Shown here piece after piece: positions 32,692-41,833 of a DNA stretch of 64,000 nt. Every line of letters starts with the position of its first letter. Positions within the stretch are counted from its first letter, which is position 1. The stretch is from contig NZ_CP101823.1 of assembly GCF_024498175.1 (NCBI RefSeq), positions 2,170,001 through 2,234,000 on the forward strand. Reading direction: 5' to 3'. The notes under the pieces are model-generated. The model was not told the origin of the DNA, made no database searches, and saw only the letters and a list, made by a program, of their open reading frames with translations. The position numbers and the translations under genes were made by a program. The DNA comes from Haloplanus salinarum. Lineage in GTDB: Archaea; Halobacteriota; Halobacteria; Halobacteriales; Haloferacaceae.

Positions 32692-34560
32692 ATGTCCGTC
32701 GTCTCGGTCGCGCTTGCCGTTCCCGGAACGTCGACGCCCGTGACGGTCGAGATGCTCGTCGTCTTCGCGCTCATCCTCCTCGCACTCGTGCTCTTCGCGA
32801 CGGAACGGTTCCCGGTCGACGTCACGGCCATCCTAGTGATGGTCCTCCTGATGGTCCTCGAACCGTGGACGCAGATCTCGCCACGCGAGGGCATCTCGGG
32901 GTTCGCCAACCCCGCGACGATCACCGTCCTGGCGATGCTCATCCTGAGTACGGGGATCAACCGGACCGGTCTCGTCCAGTTGCTGGGCCGGAAGATGGCC
33001 GCGTTCGCGGGAAGCGACCGGCGCAAGCAACTCGCGGCGACCATCGGTGTCACCGGGCCGGTCTCGGGGTTCGTCAACAACACGCCGGTCGTCGCCATCC
33101 TGGTTCCCGTCATCGCCGACCTCGCCCACGAGGGAAAGACCTCCCCGTCGAAGCTACTCATGCCGCTTTCCTTCGCCTCGATGCTCGGGGGGACGCTGAC
33201 GCTCATCGGGACCTCGACGAACATCCTCGCGAGCGACATCGCGGCCCAGTTGGGCGCCGAAAACCCGGCCCTCGAGTTGGAGGCGTTCGGGATGTTCGAG
33301 TTCACGAAACTCGGGGTCGTCGTCTTCGTCGTCGGCGCCCTCTATCTCATGACCGTCGGGGTGCGGCTCCTGCCGGAGCGGGTGCCGGCCGACGAGGACC
33401 TCGTCGAGGAGTACGACCTCCAGGAGTACCTCACCGACGTCGAGGTTCCGCCGGAGTCGCCGCTCGTCGGGCAGACCGTCGATGAGGCGCTCGGCGACGA
33501 CGACCTCGACATCGACGTGTTACAGCTGCTCCGGGGCGGGGAGGGGTTCTCCGACCCCCTCGCGCGCAAGGAGATCCGTCCGAACGACACGCTCCGTCTC
33601 AGGACGAACCGCGAGACGCTCGAACGGATCCTGGAGGCCGAGAGCCTCTCCCTGTCGGGCGGCCCCGAGACCGAGGACGACCTAGGTCCGGACGACGAGC
33701 CGCCGATGCTCGTCGAGGTGGTCGTGCCGTCGGGGTCGTCGCTCGTCGGCGAGACGCTGGCGAGTTCGACGTTCCGTCAGCGCTACGACGCGAACGTCCT
33801 CGCTTTTCGGAGCCACGGCGACGTGGTCCGGGACCGCTTCGAGGATATCCGCATCCGCGTGGGGGATACGCTGCTCGTGCAGGCGCCGCCCGACAGCTTC
33901 ACTCGCCTCGTCGACAACGAGGACTTCATCGTCGCCCACGAGTTCGACGAGACCACCTACCGGGGCGAGAAGATCCCGTTCGCGGTCGGGATCATCGCCG
34001 GCGTCGTCGCGCTCCCGGCGCTGAATCTCCTCCCCATCGTCGTCTCGGCGCTGGCCGGCGTCGTGGCCATGGTCTTCACCGGCGTTCTCAAACCCACGGA
34101 GCTCTACTCGTCGGTCGAGTGGAACGTGATCTTCCTGCTGGCGGGGGTGATCCCGTTGGGGATCGCCCTCCAACAGACGGGGGCCGCGACGCTACTCGGG
34201 GAGGCCGTCGCCGCGACGGCGACCGTCCTCCCACCGATCGGCGTCCTGTGGGTGTTCTACCTCGCCACCGGGCTCCTGACGAGCGTCATCAGCAACAACG
34301 CGAGCGTCGTGTTGCTGATCCCGGTCGCCGCCAACGCGGCCCAGGCCATCGGCGGGAACGCCTTCGCCTTCGTCCTCGCGGTGACGTTCGCGGCCTCGAC
34401 GGCGTTCATGACCCCCGTGGGCTACCAGACGAACCTCTTCGTCTACGGTCCCGGCGGCTACCGGTTCTCCGACTTCCTGCGCGTCGGCGCGCCCCTCCAG
34501 CTCCTACTCTCGGTCGTCACCGTCCTCGGCATCGCCTTCTTCTGGGGCGTCCGGGCGTGA
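32692..34560 (+). CDS. SLC13-family transporter with two RCK-C domains
   Basis: The protein has 622 residues. Two blocks of membrane helices (about 15-220 and 415-620) carry the paired SLC13/ArsB-like re-entrant motifs GFVNNTPVVAIL and SVISNNASVVLL with downstream GTSTNIL and GYQTNLFVYGPGGY. Between them lie two RCK-C/TrkA-C domains (about 235-320 and 335-415), which bind nucleotides or ions in relatives. Substrates in this family are dicarboxylates, sulfate or phosphate with sodium; the exact one is not readable. The start at 32692 follows a TATA-like region; a longer frame into the CorC remnant is rejected. Confidence 0.85.
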   Translation: MSVVSVALAVPGTSTPVTVEMLVVFALILLALVLFATERFPVDVTAILVMVLLMVLEPWTQISPREGISGFANPATITVLAMLILSTGINRTGLVQLLGRKMAAFAGSDRRKQLAATIGVTGPVSGFVNNTPVVAILVPVIADLAHEGKTSPSKLLMPLSFASMLGGTLTLIGTSTNILASDIAAQLGAENPALELEAFGMFEFTKLGVVVFVVGALYLMTVGVRLLPERVPADEDLVEEYDLQEYLTDVEVPPESPLVGQTVDEALGDDDLDIDVLQLLRGGEGFSDPLARKEIRPNDTLRLRTNRETLERILEAESLSLSGGPETEDDLGPDDEPPMLVEVVVPSGSSLVGETLASSTFRQRYDANVLAFRSHGDVVRDRFEDIRIRVGDTLLVQAPPDSFTRLVDNEDFIVAHEFDETTYRGEKIPFAVGIIAGVVALPALNLLPIVVSALAGVVAMVFTGVLKPTELYSSVEWNVIFLLAGVIPLGIALQQTGAATLLGEAVAATATVLPPIGVLWVFYLATGLLTSVISNNASVVLLIPVAANAAQAIGGNAFAFVLAVTFAASTAFMTPVGYQTNLFVYGPGGYRFSDFLRVGAPLQLLLSVVTVLGIAFFWGVRA

Positions 34561-34704
34561 CGGAGGTCGCTCCCGCCGTGCGACCGACCGCAGCAGTCGG
34601 TTCGTCTATAACCAGTCCAGTGTGAATTCCGTATCGGCGTTCGACACGGGGTCGTTCGGAACGGTTTAGTACGTGACGAGCGAACAGCTGCCGATCACGG
34701 ACCG

Positions 34705-35424
34705 ATGAGGGAGATCGAGTTCTCGGTAGCGTACGAGCCCGGCACCGACGCGCTGATGGACGTGTTCCACGAGTACCCCGCCCTCTCCTGTCGATCGTCG
34801 GCCTGTTATTCGAGTCCGTCGACGATGTGGCGGATCGACCACGTCCACGGCCCGGAGGCGGGGATCGAGGCGTTCGCGGACGTGTTCCTCGACGAGGGGC
34901 GTTGTAACGAGTGTCTGGACCAGCCGGGGTGTGACTCCCGGCGGGAGTATCACGTCCTCGACGGGACGCCGACCTCGCGGACGATCTACACCTACCGCGA
35001 GGAGGTCCACCGGTGTCACTCGCTACCCTACTTCGTGTTGGACCACGTCGGCGAGGGCGTGGTCTTCGAGTCCTGTCGGACGGACGGCGGGTACCGGTGG
35101 AAGATCCTCTATCCCGGCGAGCAGGCCGTCGGCGAGCTGTTCGACACCATCGAGTCGAACCTTCGGGACGGCCTCTCGCTGGAGCTCTCCCATCTCCGGC
35201 AGTCGGGAAAGTGGGACGCCGACGTCCGCACGGCCTTCCAGCTCTCCCACGAGCAGTGGGAGGCGCTGACCCACGCCGTCGAGGCGGGCTACTACACCCG
35301 TCCGCGCGAGGCGACGGTCGCCGAGTTGGCCGAGGATCTCGGCCTGCCGCGGTCGACGGTGCAGTACCGCCTGCGCTCCGCGGAGGACGTCGTCGTCTCC
35401 GAGTTCGTCCGCAACACGCTCTAG
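34705..35424 (+). CDS. HTH-10 regulator with cysteine-rich sensor
   Basis: The protein has 239 residues. The N-terminal domain contains clustered cysteines (SCRSSACY, CNECLDQPGCD, HRCH, ESCR) suited to metal, Fe-S or redox sensing, resembling DmsR-like haloarchaeal regulators. The C-terminal HTH-10 domain has LSHEQWEALTHAVEAGYY and LPRSTVQYRLRSAEDVV. It probably responds to oxygen or thiol state (inference). Its stop overlaps the convergent membrane gene by 4 bp. No obvious respiratory target lies next to it. Confidence 0.82.
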   Translation: MREIEFSVAYEPGTDALMDVFHEYPALSCRSSACYSSPSTMWRIDHVHGPEAGIEAFADVFLDEGRCNECLDQPGCDSRREYHVLDGTPTSRTIYTYREEVHRCHSLPYFVLDHVGEGVVFESCRTDGGYRWKILYPGEQAVGELFDTIESNLRDGLSLELSHLRQSGKWDADVRTAFQLSHEQWEALTHAVEAGYYTRPREATVAELAEDLGLPRSTVQYRLRSAEDVVVSEFVRNTL

Positions 35425-35774
35425 CCGAACAGGAGCCGAACGTTGTACGCGGTCGTGAACGCGCCGACGAGTGCGAGGGTCGTCGGCGGCCCGTAGTAGA
35501 GCAGGGGGTCGGCGTCCCGGGCGCCCGCGAGGCTGATCCCCAGACAGACGAGGAAGGCGAGGAGTTTGAGCCCGACCAGCCCCCAGAGGCCGAAGGCGTC
35601 GATGGCCGTCCGGAGGACGGCGTTGGCCTCGCTCACCGAGGCGCTGAACTGCACGAGCGCGATCGTGGTCACCACGTCGCCGACGCCGTAGGTCGTCGTG
35701 GCGACGAACCACAGCCGGGAGAACTCGGTAAGGTCGTAGGGCGTCCCCTCCAGGGACAGGGCACCGCCTGACAC
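35421..35774 (-). CDS. DUF5658-like membrane protein
   Basis: The protein has 117 residues with three or four hydrophobic helices. The pattern LWFVATTTYGVGDVVTT, then an EAN motif and a second helix pair, resembles the haloarchaeal/bacterial DUF5658 group of small membrane proteins. The start is taken as GTG at 35774, since upstream codons are an Arg-rich shadow of the promoter of the divergent NYN gene. Function is unknown. Confidence 0.6.
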   Translation of the reverse strand: MSGGALSLEGTPYDLTEFSRLWFVATTTYGVGDVVTTIALVQFSASVSEANAVLRTAIDAFGLWGLVGLKLLAFLVCLGISLAGARDADPLLYYGPPTTLALVGAFTTAYNVRLLFG

Positions 35775-35911
35775 ACCGGGAGTGGGACGGCACGACACAA
35801 AACGGCGTCGCCGCCGACGGTCGGAACTCCGGAGACGGCGTCGTGGCTCGGTCCGTACCCCGGCCGTCCGGGAACCGGGACGTATATGTCCGCGAGCGGG
35901 GTAGGAGGCCC

Positions 35912-36361
35912 ATGGACCCCCTCGGGTGGCTGTCGGACGGCGGGGACGACGAGCCACGCGTGGCGCTGTTCGTCGACGGGCCGAACGTCCTCCGCGAGGA
36001 GTTCGACGTGGACCTGGACGACGTGCGCGAGGCGGCGACCGCCGCGGGCCGACCGGCGACCACCCGGCTCTACGTCGACGAGCACGCGACGCCCGAACTC
36101 ATTCAGGCCGCCGAGGCCCGCGGGTTCGAGGTGATCGTCACCAGCGGCGACGTCGACGTGAAACTCGCGGTCGACCTCACCCGTTTTGCCGTCGAGGATC
36201 GGGCGGACGTGATCGCCGTCGCCTCCCGGGATACGGACTTCAAGCCGGCCGTCGAGACGGCCAACGCCCAGGGACTCCGCACCCTCGCCATCGCGCCCGG
36301 CGAACACGGCCGCTCCGACGCGCTCCGGAACGCCGCCGGCGAGAGCGTCACCCTCGACTGA
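35912..36361 (+). CDS. NYN-domain (LabA/DUF88-like) putative nuclease
   Basis: The protein has 149 residues. ALFVDGPNVL gives the first catalytic Asp of the PIN-like NYN fold; VDVKLAVDLTRFA and ASRDTDFKPAVETANAQGL give the further acidic residues. NYN proteins are metal-dependent RNases or tRNA/rRNA-processing nucleases. It is a single-domain form without an OST-HTH. It is monocistronic and divergent from the DUF5658-like gene. RNA target unknown. Confidence 0.8.
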   Translation: MDPLGWLSDGGDDEPRVALFVDGPNVLREEFDVDLDDVREAATAAGRPATTRLYVDEHATPELIQAAEARGFEVIVTSGDVDVKLAVDLTRFAVEDRADVIAVASRDTDFKPAVETANAQGLRTLAIAPGEHGRSDALRNAAGESVTLD

Positions 36362-36404
36362 GCCGGCAGTCAGCCGACAGAAACGCCACGGGGCGCGAAC
36401 GCAG

Positions 36405-37193
36405 TCACTCCGTGGCGGTGGCGTTCTCCGCGCTCAGTTCCCGGGCCTGGTCTACCCACTCGTGCTCCGGAAACGGGGCCGGCTTGACTTCGTACGTGTA
36501 GCGATAGTCGTCACCGTCCGCGTCGACGGTGACGTCGAACGCGTACACGACGCCATCGTCGACCCCGAGTTGGAGCGTCCCGTCGACGACCGGCGGTGCA
36601 CGGGTGTCCGGGCGGCTACCGGTCGCCCGGTAGGTGACGACGGGGACGCCGTGGTGTGTCGTCGTGTCGACGGCTTCCCACGTGTACGCGTCGAGGAGGC
36701 CGGGATGGCGCCCGATGTTGGTGGGAGCGACGCTTCCGTAGTTCCGGTCGTACCGGTAGTACGCGTCCGTGGCCGCGTCGTAGACGAAGGAATCGTCCGC
36801 GTCGAGTTGCTCGCGTTCGCGTTCGGGGACGCTATCGGCCGGCTGGACGAACGCGTACGTCGACCCGTTTATGTAGACCCGGGCGTCGTTCCAGCGTTCG
36901 CCGATGATCGCACCCGTCGAGGAGTCGATGTAGTAGTTCCCCTCTACGAGCCGACGCTCGGGCGGCGCCGTATAGACGATGGCGTACGACTCCCAGTGAT
37001 CCCGGGGGCTGTCCGCGACGCTCCGGTTGTCGGCGTCGAGCGCCGCGAAGTCGACGTGGTTCGGCCCGGCACCCTCGGGATACTCCCCGTCGGGGGTCGG
37101 GGATCCCGTCCCGTCGGACGGGGTCGCGGGTGCGGCACAGCCGGCCAGGAGGACTATCGTCGCCGAGAGAACGATCGTGAGGCGTCGATCCAT
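36405..37193 (-). CDS. Lipoprotein of unknown function
   Basis: The protein has 262 residues. The N-terminus MDRRLTIVLSATIVLLAGC carries a Sec-type signal and lipobox LAGC (Cys 19), followed by a Thr/Pro/Gly linker and a beta-rich domain with many Tyr (YAIVYTAPPERR, YYIDSSTGAII, YRYDRNYGSV). The fold resembles LolA/LppX-like or DUF-type exported haloarchaeal lipoproteins, but I cannot assign a family. It is divergent from the TatD-like gene with a 180-bp shared promoter region. Confidence 0.7.
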   Translation of the reverse strand: MDRRLTIVLSATIVLLAGCAAPATPSDGTGSPTPDGEYPEGAGPNHVDFAALDADNRSVADSPRDHWESYAIVYTAPPERRLVEGNYYIDSSTGAIIGERWNDARVYINGSTYAFVQPADSVPEREREQLDADDSFVYDAATDAYYRYDRNYGSVAPTNIGRHPGLLDAYTWEAVDTTTHHGVPVVTYRATGSRPDTRAPPVVDGTLQLGVDDGVVYAFDVTVDADGDDYRYTYEVKPAPFPEHEWVDQARELSAENATATE

Positions 37194-37373
37194 CGTGTTA
37201 TCGCGGTATCTCGGACGGGTGGTACGTAATGGTCCTGATGGGTCAAACGGTGATCGTAGTCCCGGGGAACGCCCCGGTCGGACCGACGGCGAATACTCTC
37301 CGGCCGCCCGTATCGGGCGCGGTCGACGGGACGATCCGACCGAGTTTTGCCGGCCGAGCCCCCAGGGACACCC

Positions 37374-38228
37374 GTGACCGACCCGGAACTCGACACCCCG
37401 GTACTCGACGATCACCTCCACCTCGATCCCGACGCCGGGCGGGGGCTCGACGCGATCCGTGACTTCCGCCGACTCGGCGGGACGCACCTGCTCGTGGTGA
37501 ACAAGCCGTCGTGGCACCTCGGCGTCGAGGCCGATGCGGGCGAGGACTTCCGTGCCGTCTTCGAGCGGACGCTCGAGGTGGTGGCCGACGCCGACGACCT
37601 GTTGCCCGGCCGCGCGTGGCCGGTCCTGGGCGTTCACCCCGGCCTGATCTCGCGGCTCGTCGACGAGCGTGGCCGCTCGGCGGCCGCTGCACGGGACCTG
37701 ATGCGGGCGGGACTGGACGTCGCCGCCGAGTACGTCCGCGACGGGCGCGCGCTCGCGCTCAAGTCGGGACGCCCCCACTACGACGTCCCCGAGGAGGTGT
37801 GGGACGCCTCGAACGCGGTCCTCCGGTACGCCCTCGAACTGGGGGCGGAGTTGGACTGTGCAGTCCAGTTGCACACGGAGGCCAGCGAGGACTTGACCGA
37901 AATCGCGACCTGGGCCGAGGATCGGGGGCTGTCGGCCCACCGCGTCGTGAAACACTACGCGGGGGCGACGCTCGCGGGGCCGACGCCGAGCGTGATGTGT
38001 CGCAAGGAGTGGCTCCGCGAGGCCGCCGAGCGGGGCGACCCGTTCCTGATGGAGACGGATTTCGTCGACGACCCCGACCGGCCGGGCGCGGTGATGGGGC
38101 CGAAGACGGTCCCCCGGCGGGTCCGGATGCTACGCTCGGAGGGGTACGACGACGCGATCAGGCTAGCCCACGTCGAAACGCCCGCCCGCGTCTACGGAAT
38201 CGACACCGAGGCGACGCTGACGGGCTGA
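37374..38228 (+). CDS. TatD-related metal-dependent hydrolase
   Basis: The protein has 284 residues. LDDHLHLDPD gives the HxH metal motif of the TIM-barrel TatD/amidohydrolase fold; further ligands are visible in GVHPG, QLHTEAS, VVKHYAG and METDFVDDP. Archaeal TatD-related proteins are putative deoxyribonucleases or phosphoesterases. The start is GTG at 37374 (VTDPELD). It is followed 70 bp later by the DUF2150 gene. Confidence 0.8.
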   Translation: MTDPELDTPVLDDHLHLDPDAGRGLDAIRDFRRLGGTHLLVVNKPSWHLGVEADAGEDFRAVFERTLEVVADADDLLPGRAWPVLGVHPGLISRLVDERGRSAAAARDLMRAGLDVAAEYVRDGRALALKSGRPHYDVPEEVWDASNAVLRYALELGAELDCAVQLHTEASEDLTEIATWAEDRGLSAHRVVKHYAGATLAGPTPSVMCRKEWLREAAERGDPFLMETDFVDDPDRPGAVMGPKTVPRRVRMLRSEGYDDAIRLAHVETPARVYGIDTEATLTG

Positions 38229-38298
38229 GATCGGCGTTCGACGGGTACCAACGGGCACATAGGAAAGGCCTTTGAGTCCACGAACGTTCGGTCAGGGT

Positions 38299-38886
38299 AT
38301 GACCGACGTGGAGGACACGTTCTACACCGAAGACCGCTGGCAGAACTGGATCGGGAGGGTCGCCGAGGAGGACCTCGACCCGGAGAACGAGGATTCGGCG
38401 CGACTCCTGCTCAACCTGCAGGACGACGCCGCCATCGCCGTCGCGAAGATCATCAGCGCCCACGAGGACGGCCGCCTCGACGAGGAGGCCGCGATCGACG
38501 AACTCGCCGGCGTCCGCGACATCGTCCTCGACGACGTCGACCTGGAGGACGAGGAAAAGCGGATGCTGGTCGACGGCGTCCAGACGAGCCTCGTCTGTGT
38601 GTTCTACGCCGCCGAGGAGTACATCGCCGCCGGCCCGGCCGAGGACGGTACCATCGAGGAGTACGTCCACGCGGCGGCCGACGCCGAGGCCAACGAGGAC
38701 TTAGACGCCGCGCTCGGCTACCTCGTCCAGGCCGGAACGCGCATCATCGACGGCGACGAACTCGACATCGCGCTCGTGGAGGACCTGGAGTACGGCCTGG
38801 TCTCCGAGTGGGTCAACGGGCTGGACAGCCTCCAGAGCGCGATGAGCGACCCCGAAGTCGTCGAAGAGGACGAGAACGAAGACTGA
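38299..38886 (+). CDS. DUF2150 family protein
   Basis: The protein has 195 residues. The start MTDVEDTFYTEDRWQNWIGRV (in part) and the highly acidic helical body match the haloarchaeal DUF2150 family, of unknown function. Composition (D/E over a quarter) and predicted all-alpha structure suggest a soluble cytoplasmic protein. A TATA-like region is weak; it may be transcribed with the TatD-like gene. Confidence 0.8.
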   Translation: MTDVEDTFYTEDRWQNWIGRVAEEDLDPENEDSARLLLNLQDDAAIAVAKIISAHEDGRLDEEAAIDELAGVRDIVLDDVDLEDEEKRMLVDGVQTSLVCVFYAAEEYIAAGPAEDGTIEEYVHAAADAEANEDLDAALGYLVQAGTRIIDGDELDIALVEDLEYGLVSEWVNGLDSLQSAMSDPEVVEEDENED

Positions 38887-38931
38887 TATTCGGGCCGGCA
38901 CCCTTTTGAACGCCGGTGGCAAAGGCTCGCT

Positions 38932-40551
38932 ATGCGATTCCGGGACGACCGGCGAGCCGCCGCCCTCCAAGTCGGCGCCATCCTCCTCCTTGGCTTTCTC
39001 GTCATCGGCTTGGCGCTCTACCAGTCGACGGTCGTCCCCGACCAGAACGAGCGCGTTGAGTTCGACCACAACCAGCAGGTTCAGGAGAGCCTGCAGGACG
39101 TACGCAATGGGATTCTACGGACTGCGGCCGCGGAGCGCACCAGTCCGACGACGGTACCGCTCGGCACGCGCTATCCGACCCGGATCGTCGCGGTGAACCC
39201 ACCACCCTCCAGCGGCCGCCTCGCGACCGACTCCGGCGGCGACGTGACGCTCGTCAACGCCACGGCCATCAACGACGAGACGGCGGACTACTGGAACGGG
39301 ACGAACCGCTCGTACGCGAGCCAGCGGCTGACGTACGACCCCGACTACAGCGTCTACCAGAACGCGCCACGGACCGTCTACGACGACACCGTCCTCTACA
39401 ACGAGTTCGACGGCGGGAGCCGGGCGGCGACCGGCCAGCGCCTCCTCGAGGGGAACCTGATCTACGTCGTCGCGCTGAACGGGTCGCTGGGCCGGAGCGG
39501 AACCCAAGCGGTGTCGGTCAGCCCCACGCCCGTCAGCGCGAGCGATCGGACCGTCGCCGTCAACGGCAGCGACATCGACATCGAAGTCGATACGGACCTC
39601 TCGGAAGAGGAGTGGGAGCGCCTGCTCGAAGACCAGTACGAGTCGAACGGCGGCCGCATCGACGGGAACGCGAGCGGCGTAACCGTGAGCGGCGGCACCC
39701 TGACCGTCGACCTCGTGTCGAACCGCACCTACCGCCTCCGGATGGCGAAAGTCGGCGTCGGCACCGGCGTCACCGACACGACCGAGCGGTACCTGACCGT
39801 CGTCGACGGCGCCGACAGCGTCACCACGGGCGGCACCCGCCGGATCGTCCTCGAAGTGCGGGACGGCTACAACAACCCCGTTTCCGGCGTGACCGTCGAC
39901 GCCAGCGTCGACGGCGAGGGGTCGATCCCGGAAAGCGAACGGGAGACCGTCTCCGACGGTCAGGGACAGGTCGTCTACGAGTACGACGCGCCCGACTCGA
40001 TCCCCGGCGGGAGCGTGACCGACCGCCTCAACTTCACGTTCGACACGCCCGCGGACCGGCCGGACTTCAGCGGCGAGGAACCCGAGTCGGTGCGGATCAA
40101 CGTGACTGTAGTGGCGAGTGGTGGCGGTGGTGGTGGCGGCAGTAGCGGGAGCCTGGTCGAGTACGTGGACGGCTCGGCGCAAGTCCCCGACAATCAAAAT
40201 AAGGAAGACGTCCGATTCATCCTCAGGAACACGGGGTCGCGAAGCGTAAACGTGACCGATATTTCGGTCGACAGCACGACGGATTCGAAAGCGGAATCGG
40301 TCAGTGGGAGCGTGGCCGACCCCTCGGTGTTCACTAACCGGACAGGAGAAGTGACGACCGGAATCACGGTCGGTGGCTCCGCCGAGCCGTTCTCGACGCC
40401 GGCTCGACTCCCCGGCGGGAGCGAGACCGAATTCACCATCGGTCCCTTCGTCGACGACAAGAACAAGGAAAGGAACATGCAAAACGACGAGATCACCATC
40501 ACGGTCACGTTCGCGGACGGAACGAGCGAGACGATCTCGTTGACACCGTAG
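38932..40551 (+). CDS. Large exported protein with pilin-like N-terminus and Ig-like domain
   Basis: The protein has 539 residues. The N-terminus DDRRAAALQVGAILLLGFLVIGLALYQ, shown only in part as RRAAALQVGAILLLGFLVIG, has the short basic leader plus long hydrophobic helix of archaeal pilin-type proteins. The exported body has several NxS/T sequons, a bacterial Ig-like (invasin/Big) segment (VDGADSVTTGGTRRI... NNPVSGVTVDASV), a Gly-rich hinge GGGGGGGSSGS and a C-terminal beta domain. It is probably a pilus-associated or surface adhesin. It is followed by a type IV pilin gene. Confidence 0.72.
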   Translation: MRFRDDRRAAALQVGAILLLGFLVIGLALYQSTVVPDQNERVEFDHNQQVQESLQDVRNGILRTAAAERTSPTTVPLGTRYPTRIVAVNPPPSSGRLATDSGGDVTLVNATAINDETADYWNGTNRSYASQRLTYDPDYSVYQNAPRTVYDDTVLYNEFDGGSRAATGQRLLEGNLIYVVALNGSLGRSGTQAVSVSPTPVSASDRTVAVNGSDIDIEVDTDLSEEEWERLLEDQYESNGGRIDGNASGVTVSGGTLTVDLVSNRTYRLRMAKVGVGTGVTDTTERYLTVVDGADSVTTGGTRRIVLEVRDGYNNPVSGVTVDASVDGEGSIPESERETVSDGQGQVVYEYDAPDSIPGGSVTDRLNFTFDTPADRPDFSGEEPESVRINVTVVASGGGGGGGSSGSLVEYVDGSAQVPDNQNKEDVRFILRNTGSRSVNVTDISVDSTTDSKAESVSGSVADPSVFTNRTGEVTTGITVGGSAEPFSTPARLPGGSETEFTIGPFVDDKNKERNMQNDEITITVTFADGTSETISLTP

Positions 40552-40645
40552 AGCGACCCCCGGCCCGCCTTCCAGAGCCATCACGTATCACGGCTGATAC
40601 TGTCGTCGATAGCCTCATCATACGTCACGAACGAGAACCAACCCG

Positions 40646-41353
40646 ATGCCCAACCGGGCCCAGTCCGAAGCCGTCGGCTCGATCCTCGTCATCGGCCTCG
40701 TCGTCGTGGTCGTCGGCGTAGCGGGGACTGCGGCGCTGGGTCCGATCACGTCGGGGACGGACGGCGTCCGAGCGGAGATCACCGGCGGCGTCGACACCGA
40801 CGGAATCACGCTCTCTCACCAGGGCGGCGACTCGATTTCGGGCGACGAACTCCGCCTGATCGTCCGGGTAAACGGGAGCGAGACGGGCCTCGACTGGGCC
40901 GACGGCACGCTCTCGGGCGGCGACGACGCCTTCGACCCCGGCGAGGGGTGGCGCGTCAGCCGGGACTACCACGCGGACAGCGTCGTCGCGGTGACGCTGA
41001 TACACGACCCGTCGAACGCGGTCCTGTTCGACACCGAGCGGAACCCGGCGAGCACGGATCCGGTCGTCGCCGACCGGGGCGGGAACGTCGGGGCCAGGGA
41101 CAGCGAGGGTGCGGTTCCGGGCGGAGGGAGCGGGTCGTCGCCGGGGGACGGAAGCGGCGACGGTGACGACGATGACGGTGACGATGACGACGAAGACGAC
41201 GAGGGCGACGATGACGGTGACGAAGACGACGAGGGCGACGATGACGGTGACGAAGACGACGAGGGCGACGATAACGGTGACGAAGACGACGAGGACGACG
41301 AGGATGACGGCGCTCCGGGGAACTCCGGCTCGGCACCGGGACAAAACAGGTGA
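40646..41353 (+). CDS. Type IV pilin with acidic repeat tail
   Basis: The protein has 235 residues. The class III signal RAQSEAVGSILVIGLVVVVV (shown to 20) is the archaeal pilin N-terminal domain: a prepilin peptidase site after the basic leader, then the helix that polymerises. The middle is a compact beta domain. Residues about 165-225 are a low-complexity D/E/G tail built from DDEGDDDGDE-like 10-residue (30-bp) repeats, likely exposed on the pilus and variable in copy number. It is in tandem with the larger pilin-like protein. Confidence 0.82.
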   Translation: MPNRAQSEAVGSILVIGLVVVVVGVAGTAALGPITSGTDGVRAEITGGVDTDGITLSHQGGDSISGDELRLIVRVNGSETGLDWADGTLSGGDDAFDPGEGWRVSRDYHADSVVAVTLIHDPSNAVLFDTERNPASTDPVVADRGGNVGARDSEGAVPGGGSGSSPGDGSGDGDDDDGDDDDEDDEGDDDGDEDDEGDDDGDEDDEGDDNGDEDDEDDEDDGAPGNSGSAPGQNR

Positions 41354-41399
41354 TACCCGGCCCCAAAAGATATCATCGTCAACGAGGAAACCAGCACGG

Positions 41400-41669
41400 A
41401 TGTCGCCGACGACACGCCTCGTCGCCCTCGCCGGAACGGGACTGCTCGCGACGAGCGCCCTCGCCGCCTGCGCGGGCCTCGCTCTCCTCGCGTGGCTCCT
41501 GATGGCCGGGGCGACCGCGCCCCGCGTGATGGCCGCGATGGTCGCCTTCGGCCTCGCCCTGAGTGCCGGACTCGTCGGCGTCGTCGCCCGCAAGCACGCG
41601 GCCGGGACCCTCCTGCCGTCGGACGTCGACAAGTCCGTCGGGTTCCGCGGCGGTCAGGGCGGGCTGTAG
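41400..41669 (+). CDS. Small two-helix membrane protein
   Basis: The protein has 89 residues with two or three hydrophobic helices (about 5-35 and 40-62), LLATSALAACAGLALLAW and AAMVAFGLALSAGLVGVV, then a short soluble tail ending GGQGGL. It follows the pilin by 46 bp and may belong to the same unit. Function unknown. Confidence 0.6.
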   Translation: MSPTTRLVALAGTGLLATSALAACAGLALLAWLLMAGATAPRVMAAMVAFGLALSAGLVGVVARKHAAGTLLPSDVDKSVGFRGGQGGL

Positions 41670-41833
41670 GGGGTCCTCACGCCACCAGCGGCTCCACGGC
41701 TCGTCCCTCGCCGCTCCGCTTCGAGGCCTCACTCCCTTTGGTCGTTCGGCCTCGCTTTCGCCGAACCCGTATTTCGACGTCCGACGTATCCAGCATCGAC
41801 AAACCCATATAGCGGCTCCCGCAACCCGAGGGT

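Noticed and set aside
39115-40584. 489-codon minus-strand ORF
   Set aside because: Antisense to the pilin-like protein, whose export signal, sequons and hinge make sense in the plus frame.
41109-41399. Upstream extension of the 89-residue membrane protein
   Set aside because: Thr/Arg-rich frame over the pilin acidic repeats; the ATG at 41400 gives a clean membrane protein.
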